NCBI GenBank assembly: GCA_018333515.1 | Contig: JAGXSZ010000005.1 | Coordinates: forward strand, 62,001-126,000 | Length of the DNA stretch: 64,000 bases | Source of the DNA: Actinomycetota bacterium | GTDB taxonomy: Bacteria > Actinomycetota > Aquicultoria > Aquicultorales > Aquicultoraceae | Direction of reading: 5' to 3' | Part shown: positions 5,618 through 13,486 of the stretch, in pieces | Layout: every line of letters starts with the position of its first letter | How positions within the stretch are numbered: position 1 is the stretch's first letter | Program-made: the position numbers and the translations under genes | The notes under the pieces: generated by a model | The model's input: the letters and a program-made list of their open reading frames with translations, nothing else | Told to the model about the DNA's origin: nothing | Database searches by the model: none

Positions 5618-6410
5618 TCGGTGTTATTATGCGCCCGTCCGATACATAGGTCTGGCTATTTCCGATGATTATGGTGGTGTTCATGTCTATCGGTAAATCC
5701 AAGAACGATGAGATGTCGCTGATGTAGCAATTCTGCGCGCCGTTCGATTTGATGTAGATTCCGACCGGGGTCTTCGCGTCTCTGTGCTGCATGAATATAT
5801 CCTGGGCGGTCTTAATCTGCCAGTTTCGCTTGATGCTTTTGGGGTTATATAGGGCCGTTACGAAATCGGCCGTCGCGGCGGCGCGCAGGCGTTTTTCAAT
5901 CTTCTCCCAGGGGGTAAGCAAATCGCTCAGGCTGATGACCGCGAAGTCGTGCATGAGCGGCGCCCCGAGCGCGGATGCCGCGGCGTTGACCGCGCTTACG
6001 CCCGGCATTATCTCGATATCGATGTCGGTATCGGCGGCCAGCTCGAGAACGAGCCCGGCCATACCGTAGATGCCGGGGTCACCGCTGCTGATAAGGGCGA
6101 CCGTCTTTCCGGCCTGCGCGAGTTCGATGGCTTTCTTGCACCGCTCTATCTCTTTGCGCATCGCAAACCGGTGGACCTCTTTGCCCTGGGCATACTTCTC
6201 GATTGTCTTTACGTAGCTCTTATATCCGACGATGACGTCGCATTCCCTGAGCGCGTCGCGCGCGCCTATCGTCATATCGGCTTCGTCGCCCGGACCGATG
6301 CCGACTACTATTATCCCTGCTCGGCCAGTGCGACCGTTACTTTTCCATGCACAGTCTTCGGTAGTATCAGGGTTCCGCCCTCCGAGACTAGAATCGCCGC
6401 TGGTTCGCAT
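5601..6410 (-). CDS. cobJ: Precorrin-3B C17-methyltransferase
   Basis: The protein contracts and methylates the corrin ring at C17 using S-adenosylmethionine. The tetrapyrrole-methylase signature is clear: IIVVGIGPGDEADMT, VIVGYKSYV, LISSGDPGIYGMAG, IMPGVSAVNAAAS, and a C-terminal ALYNPKSIKRNWQI typical of CobJ/CbiH. The family start should be near GIIVVGIG, but no standard start codon lies there. The only in-frame ATG is at 6410, which adds about 32 residues and overlaps cbiG by 100 bases. Fusion to CbiG by frameshifting, or an unusual start, are alternatives. CbiG-CbiH fusions occur in other bacteria. Confidence 0.9.
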   Translation of the reverse strand: MRTSGDSSLGGRNPDTTEDCAWKSNGRTGRAGIIVVGIGPGDEADMTIGARDALRECDVIVGYKSYVKTIEKYAQGKEVHRFAMRKEIERCKKAIELAQAGKTVALISSGDPGIYGMAGLVLELAADTDIDIEIMPGVSAVNAAASALGAPLMHDFAVISLSDLLTPWEKIEKRLRAAATADFVTALYNPKSIKRNWQIKTAQDIFMQHRDAKTPVGIYIKSNGAQNCYISDISSFLDLPIDMNTTIIIGNSQTYVSDGRIITPRGYRV

Positions 6411-7336
6411 ACGCCATCAGCACCCACTTTCTCTTTCACAAAATCCGATTTATTGACGGCGACAGCATCGAGCTTGTCCGCCGGATATAGCTTTACTTCG
6501 ACGCCGAAATGTTCGGCCGCCTCGTAAAACGCCTTTTCCTCGTTTTTAATATCGATACTCGCGATGCCTTTCAAGTTATGGAGGTGTAAGCCCTGGCTGC
6601 CCAGAGCGCTCCGAATCGCATCGCGCACCTCGTCCAGGGTGACGCCTTTTCGCGAGCCGATACCGGCATATACGCGCCGGATCTTCAGTATCAAGGTTCC
6701 GGGCCGCACCTGCGGCACCTCCTCGTCTACGACAATGACCACGTGCTCGTAGGCGCTCCCATATCGTTTAAGCTGGTCGAGCGGGCGGACGCTGTACACC
6801 GCCCTCACCCGGTCACCCCAGCGCCCCAGGCCGATATCGGCGAAAATACACGCCGACTCGCCCCTAAGGATGCCCGATGAAACACGCGTCAGGCGCGGCA
6901 TATCGTCGGTCGTGAGGCCTAACTCTTTCATAAACAGGTCGAGCGCCGGTTTTCCGTGGATATCGGTAGCCGTCGTGATTACCGGAACCGCGCCGACCGC
7001 GTCGGATACTTTTATGGCGAGGTCGTTGGCGCCGCCGATGTGACCCGAAACGAGACTGACCGAAAACGCCCCGGCCTCATCGACGACTACGATAGCCGGG
7101 TCGACGGTCTTATCCCTGAGGTGCGGGGCTACCGCGCGAACCGCGATACCGACCGCCGAGATAAAGACCAGGCCGTCAAAGTCTAAAAATATCTCGCTCA
7201 CTAAGTCCAAGAGCCACGGTTTGTCGCGACCGATCTCCGGCGGCGTGAATATCTCCAACTCGTCATCGAATCGGGCTTTCATCCGGTCTGCGATTATCAG
7301 GCCGTTCTCGGTAACGGCTAAAACGGCGATTTTCAC
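6311..7336 (-). CDS. cbiG: Cobalt-precorrin-5A hydrolase
   Basis: CbiG opens the delta-lactone of cobalt-precorrin-5A and releases acetaldehyde, a step specific to the anaerobic pathway. This 341-residue protein has the CbiG N-terminal domain (FISAVGIAVRAVAPHLRDK, ALVSGHIGGAN-like SLVSGHIGGANDLA) and C-terminal domain (VYAGIGSRKGVT, LASIDIK-like IASIDIKNEEKAF). The start lies 86 bases past cbiF. Its 3' end overlaps the cobJ frame. Confidence 0.93.
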   Translation of the reverse strand: MKIAVLAVTENGLIIADRMKARFDDELEIFTPPEIGRDKPWLLDLVSEIFLDFDGLVFISAVGIAVRAVAPHLRDKTVDPAIVVVDEAGAFSVSLVSGHIGGANDLAIKVSDAVGAVPVITTATDIHGKPALDLFMKELGLTTDDMPRLTRVSSGILRGESACIFADIGLGRWGDRVRAVYSVRPLDQLKRYGSAYEHVVIVVDEEVPQVRPGTLILKIRRVYAGIGSRKGVTLDEVRDAIRSALGSQGLHLHNLKGIASIDIKNEEKAFYEAAEHFGVEVKLYPADKLDAVAVNKSDFVKEKVGADGVCEPAAILVSEGGTLILPKTVHGKVTVALAEQG

Positions 7337-7390
7337 TTTATGTCGCCTCCATATATATCATGGCCCGCCCTTTTAAACCTTCTCTGCCCT

Positions 7391-7447
7391 TTTCTAACCT
7401 TTGCCTGCGCGATACTCGTAATCTAACCTTCGCTTACGCGATACTCG
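7391..7447. repeat. 29-bp tandem duplication at the cbiF 3' end
   Basis: Two copies of a 28-base unit (7391-7418 and 7420-7447) match at 24 positions. The second copy encodes the last residues and stop codon of cbiF on the minus strand. The first is the same sequence repeated after the stop, still able to encode YEYRAGKG and another stop. A replication-slippage product. Confidence 0.8.
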
Positions 7448-8178
7448 TGACTGAACGCCGGGTCGTAGAGTTTCGAACGCTCGTACTCGCCGGCGAGAAC
7501 GCCTCCGACGATTATCATCGCGGTCTTCGTTATACCCGCTTCGCCGACTTTCGAGGTGATGTCGGCGAGCGTACCTTTGATTACGCGCTCATCCGGCCAA
7601 GACGCTTTCTCGACCACGGCGACGGGCGTATCATTCGGATATCCCTGCTTAAGCTCGCCCACGAGTGAGTCTATCATTTGCACGCTTAAAAATATGCACA
7701 TCGTCGGCTTGTGCTCCGCCAAGGCATGGATTTCCTGGCCTTGTGGAACCGGCGTGCGCCCCGCCATCCTAGTGATGACGACCGTTTGCGAGATGCCCGG
7801 CAACGTCAACTCCGCGCTGAGCGCCGCGGCCGCGGCCGCGAACGAGCTGACACCCGGTACAATCGCGTACTCTATCCCATTGGCGACGAGCCAATCTATC
7901 TGCTCTTTTATAGCTCCGTAAATACTGGGCTCGCCGGAATGGAGACGAACCACGGTCTTTCCGGTACCTTTGGCCGCCGCATAAACGGCGGTTACTTCAT
8001 CGAGGTTGAGCGCCGCGCTGTCATGGAATTCGCAGCCTTCCTTGCACGATTCAAGGAGCCGCCCGTTGATGAGCGAACCCGCGTAAACAACGATATCCGC
8101 CCGCTCAAGCACGCTTTTTCCTTTTACCGTTATAAGGTCGGGGTCGCCCGGACCCGCGCCGACAAAATATACCTTCAT
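7423..8178 (-). CDS. cbiF: Cobalt-precorrin-4 C11-methyltransferase
   Basis: This SAM-dependent methylase acts on C11 of cobalt-precorrin-4. The 251 residues contain VYFVGAGPGDPDLITVKG, VVYAGSLIN, VVRLHSGEPSIYGAI, IVPGVSSFAAAAAAL and ITRMAGRTPVP, all characteristic of CbiF/CobM rather than its paralogues. Length is normal. The 3' end carries a tandem duplication immediately downstream. The upstream gap to cbiL is 192 bases and contains a palindromic repeat. Confidence 0.95.
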   Translation of the reverse strand: MKVYFVGAGPGDPDLITVKGKSVLERADIVVYAGSLINGRLLESCKEGCEFHDSAALNLDEVTAVYAAAKGTGKTVVRLHSGEPSIYGAIKEQIDWLVANGIEYAIVPGVSSFAAAAAALSAELTLPGISQTVVITRMAGRTPVPQGQEIHALAEHKPTMCIFLSVQMIDSLVGELKQGYPNDTPVAVVEKASWPDERVIKGTLADITSKVGEAGITKTAMIIVGGVLAGEYERSKLYDPAFSHEYRVSEG

Positions 8179-8293
8179 GATCCATATTACCTTTATTCCA
8201 ATAAAGACGCGGAAGTTTTCGAGTTACAGACGCGTTTGCGCATCTCGCTCGCGCTTCACACCCATAACCCAGGGCGCGTAGCCCTCTCCTCGT

Positions 8294-8313
8294 TCAGGGC
8301 TTTAGCCCTGATA
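8294..8313. repeat. Interspersed palindrome, copy 1
   Basis: The 20-base sequence TCAGGGCTTTAGCCCTGATA is identical to 13415-13434. Its centre AGGGCTTTAGCCCT is self-complementary except for one central position. It lies in the cbiF-cbiL gap and looks like a REP-type element. It could stabilise or attenuate the operon mRNA. Confidence 0.7.
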
Positions 8314-8370
8314 AACAACGCATAGCCCACATCCAACCAAAGGGTCGGCCATGAAGGGCTTAAGCTACAG

Positions 8371-9114
8371 TCAAGCGAACTCCACATCGCGCTTGACGAT
8401 GACGGTCGACAGATACCCGGCATTGTCCAACGTTTCGTCATCGAGCGCGGACAAACCCATGACGACATTCTCTTCCGCGTCATGAGAAGCTTTTTGGACC
8501 AGAACGGCGTTGTTCAAAAGGCCGAAGCCGCTCAACACTTTGACCAGCGCGCGCAGTCGCTCGCCGACTTTTAAGATGACGACCGTATCGAAGGTCTCCA
8601 GGTAGTGCCATATCTCACCTATTACCTCCGGTAGCGGCAAGATGGCGACCTTCTCGTCTCCGACGGCTATCGGTATGCCCGCAGCGGCCGCGGCCGCGAA
8701 TGGCGAACTCACGCCCGGCAACGTTACAACCTCGATTTCAGGATGTTCTTCCTTCAGTTTTCTATAGAGGTAGATATATGTGCTGTAAAAGAACGGGTCG
8801 CCGAGGGTAATAAAGGCTCCGCTCTTGCCCTCGCTCAATGCCTTCGCGACCTCGTCCGCCGCTTCCGACCAATGTTTTTCAAGCTCGTTCCTGTCTTTGG
8901 TCATTGGAAATATAAGTTCCCTGAACTCGGCATTGCCGTCTAACACCGGCTCGACGATTCTCTTTGCGATGCTCTCCCGTTTAGGGGCCGAGCGCGGCGA
9001 GAATATGATATCGACCGATTTAAGGACGTTTACGGCCTTGATCGTGAGTAGCTCGGTATCGCCGGGCCCGATGCCTACTCCAAATAGTCTTCCTCGGTCA
9101 GCCAATCTAATCAC
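8371..9114 (-). CDS. cbiL: Precorrin-2/cobalt-factor-II C20-methyltransferase
   Basis: This 247-residue tetrapyrrole methylase methylates C20 of (cobalt-)precorrin-2. Motifs: GRLFGVGIGPGDTELLTIKA, DIIFSPRS, FPMTKD, ALSEGKSGAFITLGDP, YSTYIYLYRKL, and VTLPGVSSPFAAAAAAG. The YSTY stretch is typical of the CobI/CbiL subgroup. It lies 61 bases past cbiE on the same strand. Confidence 0.94.
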   Translation of the reverse strand: MIRLADRGRLFGVGIGPGDTELLTIKAVNVLKSVDIIFSPRSAPKRESIAKRIVEPVLDGNAEFRELIFPMTKDRNELEKHWSEAADEVAKALSEGKSGAFITLGDPFFYSTYIYLYRKLKEEHPEIEVVTLPGVSSPFAAAAAAGIPIAVGDEKVAILPLPEVIGEIWHYLETFDTVVILKVGERLRALVKVLSGFGLLNNAVLVQKASHDAEENVVMGLSALDDETLDNAGYLSTVIVKRDVEFA

Positions 9115-9175
9115 CCTATCCGTTTCGATTTATCCGCGGCCGCCAACCCACGAAGGCGCTCGCCGTCCCAACGAT

Positions 9176-9790
9176 TTAACTCTCTATCTCTATATATACC
9201 ACGCTTGACTCGAATCCTTCCAGTTTTGCCAATTCCGCAAGCGTGGTATCGACTATCCTCTCATCATCATACGAGAGATTGGCCCCGGCTACCACCCGGC
9301 CGGTTATTCCCTTGTCCGCGAGATAGCGCGCAATCGCCGGCGCGCTGTGGACATTATCCGTCAAGATGCAGAAACGCTTGTGCGTTTTTATCACGGTATC
9401 GAGCGCATCCAGCGAGCGCCCGTGGACCGACGCGAGCGCCGTGCCCTGCCACTCCTCGCCGATTCGCCCGAAGAGCATTTGCATCGAGTTCACGCCCGGA
9501 ACCGCGTCGAGCGCGATTTCGGGGAGCCGGTCGCGAATGGTCTTGAGCAAGCTATAGAAACCAGGGTCGCCGCTGACTACGACGACGGTGTTGCGCTCTT
9601 TGTTCTTGTCTATCGCCGCTATCGCCGCCGAAATATCGGCTGTGACCTCGATGACTTCCTTTTGCGCGACATCGATGGCGTCGAGCACCCGTCTGGCCCC
9701 GATTACCACCTCGGCCGCGCCGATTCTTTTGACGGCGGCGGGCGTTATATAGTCCGGATGGCCCGGGCCGATACCGACTACCGTCACCAT
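9176..9790 (-). CDS. cbiE: Cobalt-precorrin-7 C5-methyltransferase (CbiE domain only)
   Basis: This 204-residue protein has the CbiE methylase signature: VTVVGIGPGHPDYITPAA, VVIGARRVLDAI, VVVSGDPGFYSLL, DAVPGVNSMQMLFGRIG, ALASVHGR. In many bacteria CbiE is fused or adjacent to CbiT, which methylates C15 and decarboxylates. Here the protein ends after the CbiE domain and no CbiT is found in the window. Its ATG overlaps the cbiD stop codon by seven bases. Confidence 0.94.
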   Translation of the reverse strand: MVTVVGIGPGHPDYITPAAVKRIGAAEVVIGARRVLDAIDVAQKEVIEVTADISAAIAAIDKNKERNTVVVVSGDPGFYSLLKTIRDRLPEIALDAVPGVNSMQMLFGRIGEEWQGTALASVHGRSLDALDTVIKTHKRFCILTDNVHSAPAIARYLADKGITGRVVAGANLSYDDERIVDTTLAELAKLEGFESSVVYIEIES

Positions 9791-10902
9791 GCCGCATCCT
9801 TTACTATCTTGCGCGACGCGCTATCGGACGCGACAATCTCGCCCGATAGCACCGTTATCGCCGTGCCAATCTCCAGGTTACCGTCGACGTAGGCGCGCGC
9901 CTGCGCGCTCGCCGCCTGCGCTATTTTATCGAGCATACGGCTGTATCCCAACTTCGCGAGGCCTAACGCCGCGTCTTCGGCGGTGTTCACTTTTATCATA
10001 TACGTCATCGGCGCGATATCTTTCGTCTCGTTCCGGATTAGTCTCTTCATTATCTCGACCGGGTCGTCGGTCTTTCCGCTGTGTGTGTCGAAGTGGCCCG
10101 CCGCGACCTTGACGAGCTTACCGATATGCCCGAGCAGAACTACTCTTTCGACTCCCGCTTTGACGCAATAATCGAGCATATAGCCGACGAAATTGCTCAT
10201 CTGGACTATCGCGTCGGGCGGAAACTTTAACCTCGACTCCGCCGCTTTGGCGCCCATGTTCCCCGGCACCAGCGCTATCGTCTTATAGCCGAGCGCGAGC
10301 GCGATGTCGACCTGCGGGGTGAGCGAGGCCTTAAGGCTATCGAGCGACATCGGCCGCACGATTCCCGTCGTCCCTAAAATCGATATGCCGCCGACAATTC
10401 CGAGCCGCGCGTTAAAGGTCTTCTTGGCGCGTTCGGTTCCTTCGGGCGCAAAAATCGTTACTTCGACACCGGCTCCATCCGGGATATTTCGCGATACGTT
10501 AGCGGTTATCATCGCTCTGGGTACCGGGTTTATCGCCGGCTCACCGACCGCGACCGCCAGGCCGGGCTTGGTCACCGTCCCGATGCCTTCGCCGCCCCTA
10601 ATCGTTATCCCGGCGTCCGCGCGGGCGACCCGCGCGCAAATCTTCATCCCATCGGTCACATCCGGGTCGTCGCCTGCGTCTTTTACGATGCAACAGCCGA
10701 CGTTCTCGGCGGTCTTCTCGATATCGACGACGTCGAACTCGACGCGGCGGCCTCCGGGCAGCTCGACTTCGATGCGCGAAACAACCTCGCCGCCAAAGAG
10801 CATCTTTGCGGCCGCGGCCGAAGCCGCCGCCGCGCATGTGCCCGTCGTATAGCCCTTCTTCAACCTCTTATTTATGACACTGACTCTACTTACACTCCTC
10901 AT
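9784..10902 (-). CDS. cbiD: Cobalt-precorrin-5B C1-methyltransferase
   Basis: CbiD methylates C1 in the anaerobic pathway and is a marker for it. The N-terminal hallmark KKGYTTGTCAAAASAAAA and the later EVTIFAPEGTERAKKTFN, GGISILGTTGIVRPMS, LVPGNMGAKAA and LLGHIGKLVKVAAGHFDTHSG are all present. The ATG at 10902 gives 372 residues. A TTG three codons earlier is possible. The start overlaps the end of the cbiX-cbiC gene by 17 bases and its stop overlaps cbiE. Confidence 0.95.
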   Translation of the reverse strand: MRSVSRVSVINKRLKKGYTTGTCAAAASAAAAKMLFGGEVVSRIEVELPGGRRVEFDVVDIEKTAENVGCCIVKDAGDDPDVTDGMKICARVARADAGITIRGGEGIGTVTKPGLAVAVGEPAINPVPRAMITANVSRNIPDGAGVEVTIFAPEGTERAKKTFNARLGIVGGISILGTTGIVRPMSLDSLKASLTPQVDIALALGYKTIALVPGNMGAKAAESRLKFPPDAIVQMSNFVGYMLDYCVKAGVERVVLLGHIGKLVKVAAGHFDTHSGKTDDPVEIMKRLIRNETKDIAPMTYMIKVNTAEDAALGLAKLGYSRMLDKIAQAASAQARAYVDGNLEIGTAITVLSGEIVASDSASRKIVKDAAW

Positions 10903-11911
10903 TACACGCAATCATCAATAAAGCGTTGATCGCGGAGGCGGCCAACGCACTTCCGCCCCGCGTTCCCCGCACGGTTATATAATTAAGCCCGGCCCTCATC
11001 AGAGCCTCTTTCGACTCCGCGGCCCCAACGAACCCGACCGGCGCGCCGACGACGAGCGCCGGCCTCACCACGCCTTCTTTCGCTATATCGAGCAGCTCGA
11101 AGAGGGCGGTCGGCGCGTTTCCGATAGCGATGACCGCGCCATCGGCATGGTTCGAGAGCGAGCGTATCGCCATCGCGCTTCTGGTCTTCCCGGCGCGCCT
11201 AGCATCGTCCTCGACAGCCTTGTCGTCTATCCTGCAGAGCACGTTGTTGTCGTGTATGCAAGTCCGGCGGTCGCTGATGCCCACCGCGACCATGCGCACA
11301 TCGGTTATTATCGGACAGCAGCTTCTCAGCGCATCGACCCCGGCCTCGACGGCGCCGTCCGACATCGCCACCACGCCCGAGAGCGTAAGGTCGCCGCTCG
11401 CGTGTATCATGCGTTTTACGACCGACCGCTCCATATCCGAAAAGCCGTTTAAATCCGCGACCGCCTCGATTATACGGAAGCTCTCCCGCTCGATTTTTGC
11501 GGGGTCACCGATTTTCATGCCGTTCCCGTCGGCGTCAAAGCCGCCTGCCAGCAGCTCGTTGGCGCGCTCAATCAAGATGTCGGCGATTCTAACATCCGGC
11601 CCGATATGCTCGGCGACCTTTATCTTGAGTAAAGGGTATTTCACTTCCTCATCCCTTATAATCTCGGGAATATCCTGCCTTATGTGGTTGCCGTCGACCA
11701 TAAAGAGCGGCATGATGATTAACTCGGTCACGCCTTCGTCGGCCAGCGATTCTATGACTTCCGGCAGGTCGGGCTCGTTAAATTGGAGCGCCGCATAACG
11801 CACGAACTCCGATTGGAGCCGACTCCTGAGCGTCGCCGCTATTTCTTCGAGTATCTCCTTGGTCTCCTCGACCTTGCTCCCGTGCCCCAGCACGATAAAG
11901 CCAGTGCTCAT
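10886..11911 (-). CDS. cbiXC: CbiX sirohydrochlorin cobaltochelatase fused to CbiC precorrin-8X methylmutase
   Basis: Residues 1 to about 125 form a small CbiX-type chelatase that inserts cobalt into sirohydrochlorin, with active-site histidines H10 (VLGHGSK) and H76 (GNHIRQDIP). Residues about 130-341 form CbiC, which moves the C11 methyl group to C12, with the catalytic H170 in KRMIHASGD and the C-terminal GAPVGFVGAAESKEAL, RGTRGGSALAASA. This joins the entry step and a late ring step in one chain. Lone genes are commoner, but fused arrangements exist. It heads the cbiDELFGHJ run. Confidence 0.95.
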   Translation of the reverse strand: MSTGFIVLGHGSKVEETKEILEEIAATLRSRLQSEFVRYAALQFNEPDLPEVIESLADEGVTELIIMPLFMVDGNHIRQDIPEIIRDEEVKYPLLKIKVAEHIGPDVRIADILIERANELLAGGFDADGNGMKIGDPAKIERESFRIIEAVADLNGFSDMERSVVKRMIHASGDLTLSGVVAMSDGAVEAGVDALRSCCPIITDVRMVAVGISDRRTCIHDNNVLCRIDDKAVEDDARRAGKTRSAMAIRSLSNHADGAVIAIGNAPTALFELLDIAKEGVVRPALVVGAPVGFVGAAESKEALMRAGLNYITVRGTRGGSALAASAINALLMIACNEECK

Positions 11912-11999
11912 TCAATCACCCCTACTAAACTTGTCAGAACTCTATCCCATGCTCCCAAATTACAAGTAACACTAAAGTAAACATTCAAGTAAAATCGCT

Positions 12000-13394
12000 C
12001 TAAATACTGCCCATACGGCTCGAGTTTGCCCGGCATGACGCCAGAAAACGCTCGACTACCCGCGGGTATCCCGCGAAATGGAGGTGTATATAGGACGCTA
12101 ACGTATTATTATATATGAAACCTTCGTGTTCCGTGACGCCGACTTCGTACGCCCGCTCCAGGTCGTTCGCGGATTCCGTAATCTCCGAGTAATGGAACTC
12201 GTGGCCCCTCAAGAGAGAGCCTTGTTCGGCGATTATGGAATCGGCTGCCGCAACCGCCACGCGATAGCCGAGGGTAGCGCGGCTTTTCATCTTGCACGCT
12301 ATGGGGAGCGCGCCGCTCATCCGATAGCGGTTACCGGCGAAATCGACTACCGCTTCCGAGAGATAGATTAAACCGCCGCACTCCGCGTAGACCGCCATAC
12401 CGTCCTCGACCGCCCGCTTTATGTCGGCCGCCATCGATAGGTTGGCCGCGAGCGCCGCGGCATGGACTTCGGGATACCCGCCACCGAGATAGAGACCTTC
12501 GATGTCTTCCGGCAAACGCTCATCCTCCAATGGGCTAAAGAAGACCAGCTCGGCCCCGGCTTCGCGCAACATATCGAAGTTGTCGCGATAATAGAAACTG
12601 AACGCTTTATCGAAGGCGACGCCTATCTTTACGTCGGCTCTCGCATTACCGGCAGTCTTTGCGGGTGGGTTCGATTTCGCCGATGTCACCGGATACGGTG
12701 TTGACGCGGCAATCTCTAACAGCAACTTCAAATCGATATAGCTCTCCGCCAGCTCGACCAGGGCGTCTACATAATCTCCGGCGGGTCCCAGCTCCACCCG
12801 CGTTACCAGACCGAGATGCCGCTCGGGGACGACGACGGCCGCGTCTCGCCGCACGACGCCGACGACCGGCAACCCGGTCGCAGCCTCAACCGAACTCTTG
12901 ACCATTTTCTCATGGCGGTCGCTTCCGACATTGTTTAGAAGAAACCCCTGTATGCCGGCGGCTTCATCGTAGGCGCGATAGCCGAGCGCCATAGCGCCCG
13001 CGCTCCCGCCCGTCTTGGCGCAGTCTATCGTCAGCAACACCGGGGCCCGTACCGTCTTGGCGACATCGGCGGTACTCCCCTCGACCAGGCCGTTTTTGCC
13101 GTCGTAAAAACCCATCACGCCTTCGACTATCGAGATACCCGCCCGGAGCGCCGCGTTTTCAAAAAGGCTTCGCGCGGTGTCCCGCCCGGTCATCCAGATA
13201 TCGAGATTGCGCCCGGGTCGGCCTGTGACCATCTCGTAGTAGCCGGGGTCTATAAAGTCCGGGCCGACTTTGAAGCCCTGCACGCCCAAGCCGCGCCTGG
13301 TCAGCGCCGCCATAATCGCGAGCGCCAGAGTCGTCTTCCCGACCCCGCTCGACGTCCCAGCTATGACTATCCTCGAAAGCGTCTTAATTTCCAT
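12000..13394 (-). CDS. cbiA: Cobyrinate a,c-diamide synthase
   Basis: CbiA amidates the a and c acetate side chains using glutamine and ATP. The 464-residue protein (from ATG 13394) has an ATP-binding P-loop G13-T22 (GTSSGVGKTT), VGPDFIDPGYYEMVTGRPGR-type substrate residues, VMGFYDG, and a C-terminal class I amidotransferase domain with nucleophile C339 (VYAECGGLIYL). A longer in-frame extension upstream reads through a palindromic repeat and is not expected to be translated. A gap of 88 bases separates it from cbiXC. Confidence 0.95.
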   Translation of the reverse strand: MEIKTLSRIVIAGTSSGVGKTTLALAIMAALTRRGLGVQGFKVGPDFIDPGYYEMVTGRPGRNLDIWMTGRDTARSLFENAALRAGISIVEGVMGFYDGKNGLVEGSTADVAKTVRAPVLLTIDCAKTGGSAGAMALGYRAYDEAAGIQGFLLNNVGSDRHEKMVKSSVEAATGLPVVGVVRRDAAVVVPERHLGLVTRVELGPAGDYVDALVELAESYIDLKLLLEIAASTPYPVTSAKSNPPAKTAGNARADVKIGVAFDKAFSFYYRDNFDMLREAGAELVFFSPLEDERLPEDIEGLYLGGGYPEVHAAALAANLSMAADIKRAVEDGMAVYAECGGLIYLSEAVVDFAGNRYRMSGALPIACKMKSRATLGYRVAVAAADSIIAEQGSLLRGHEFHYSEITESANDLERAYEVGVTEHEGFIYNNTLASYIHLHFAGYPRVVERFLASCRANSSRMGSI

Positions 13395-13409
13395 GATATT
13401 CTCACACTC

Positions 13410-13486
13410 GTAGCTCAGGGCTTTAGCCCTGATATTGCTCAACGTTCCGCTTGCTGCTACTCAATCAGCCCTAAAGGGCTGAGCTA
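13410..13486. repeat. Paired palindromes forming a large inverted repeat, copies 2 and 3
   Basis: At 13415-13434 is an exact copy of the 20-base palindrome at 8294-8313. At 13465-13482 is a related palindrome with core CAGCCCTAAAGGGCTG. The flanks CGTAGCTCAG and CTGAGCTACG are themselves complementary. The pair can therefore fold as one long imperfect hairpin between cobD and cbiA. This is REP-like and of unknown function. Confidence 0.7.
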
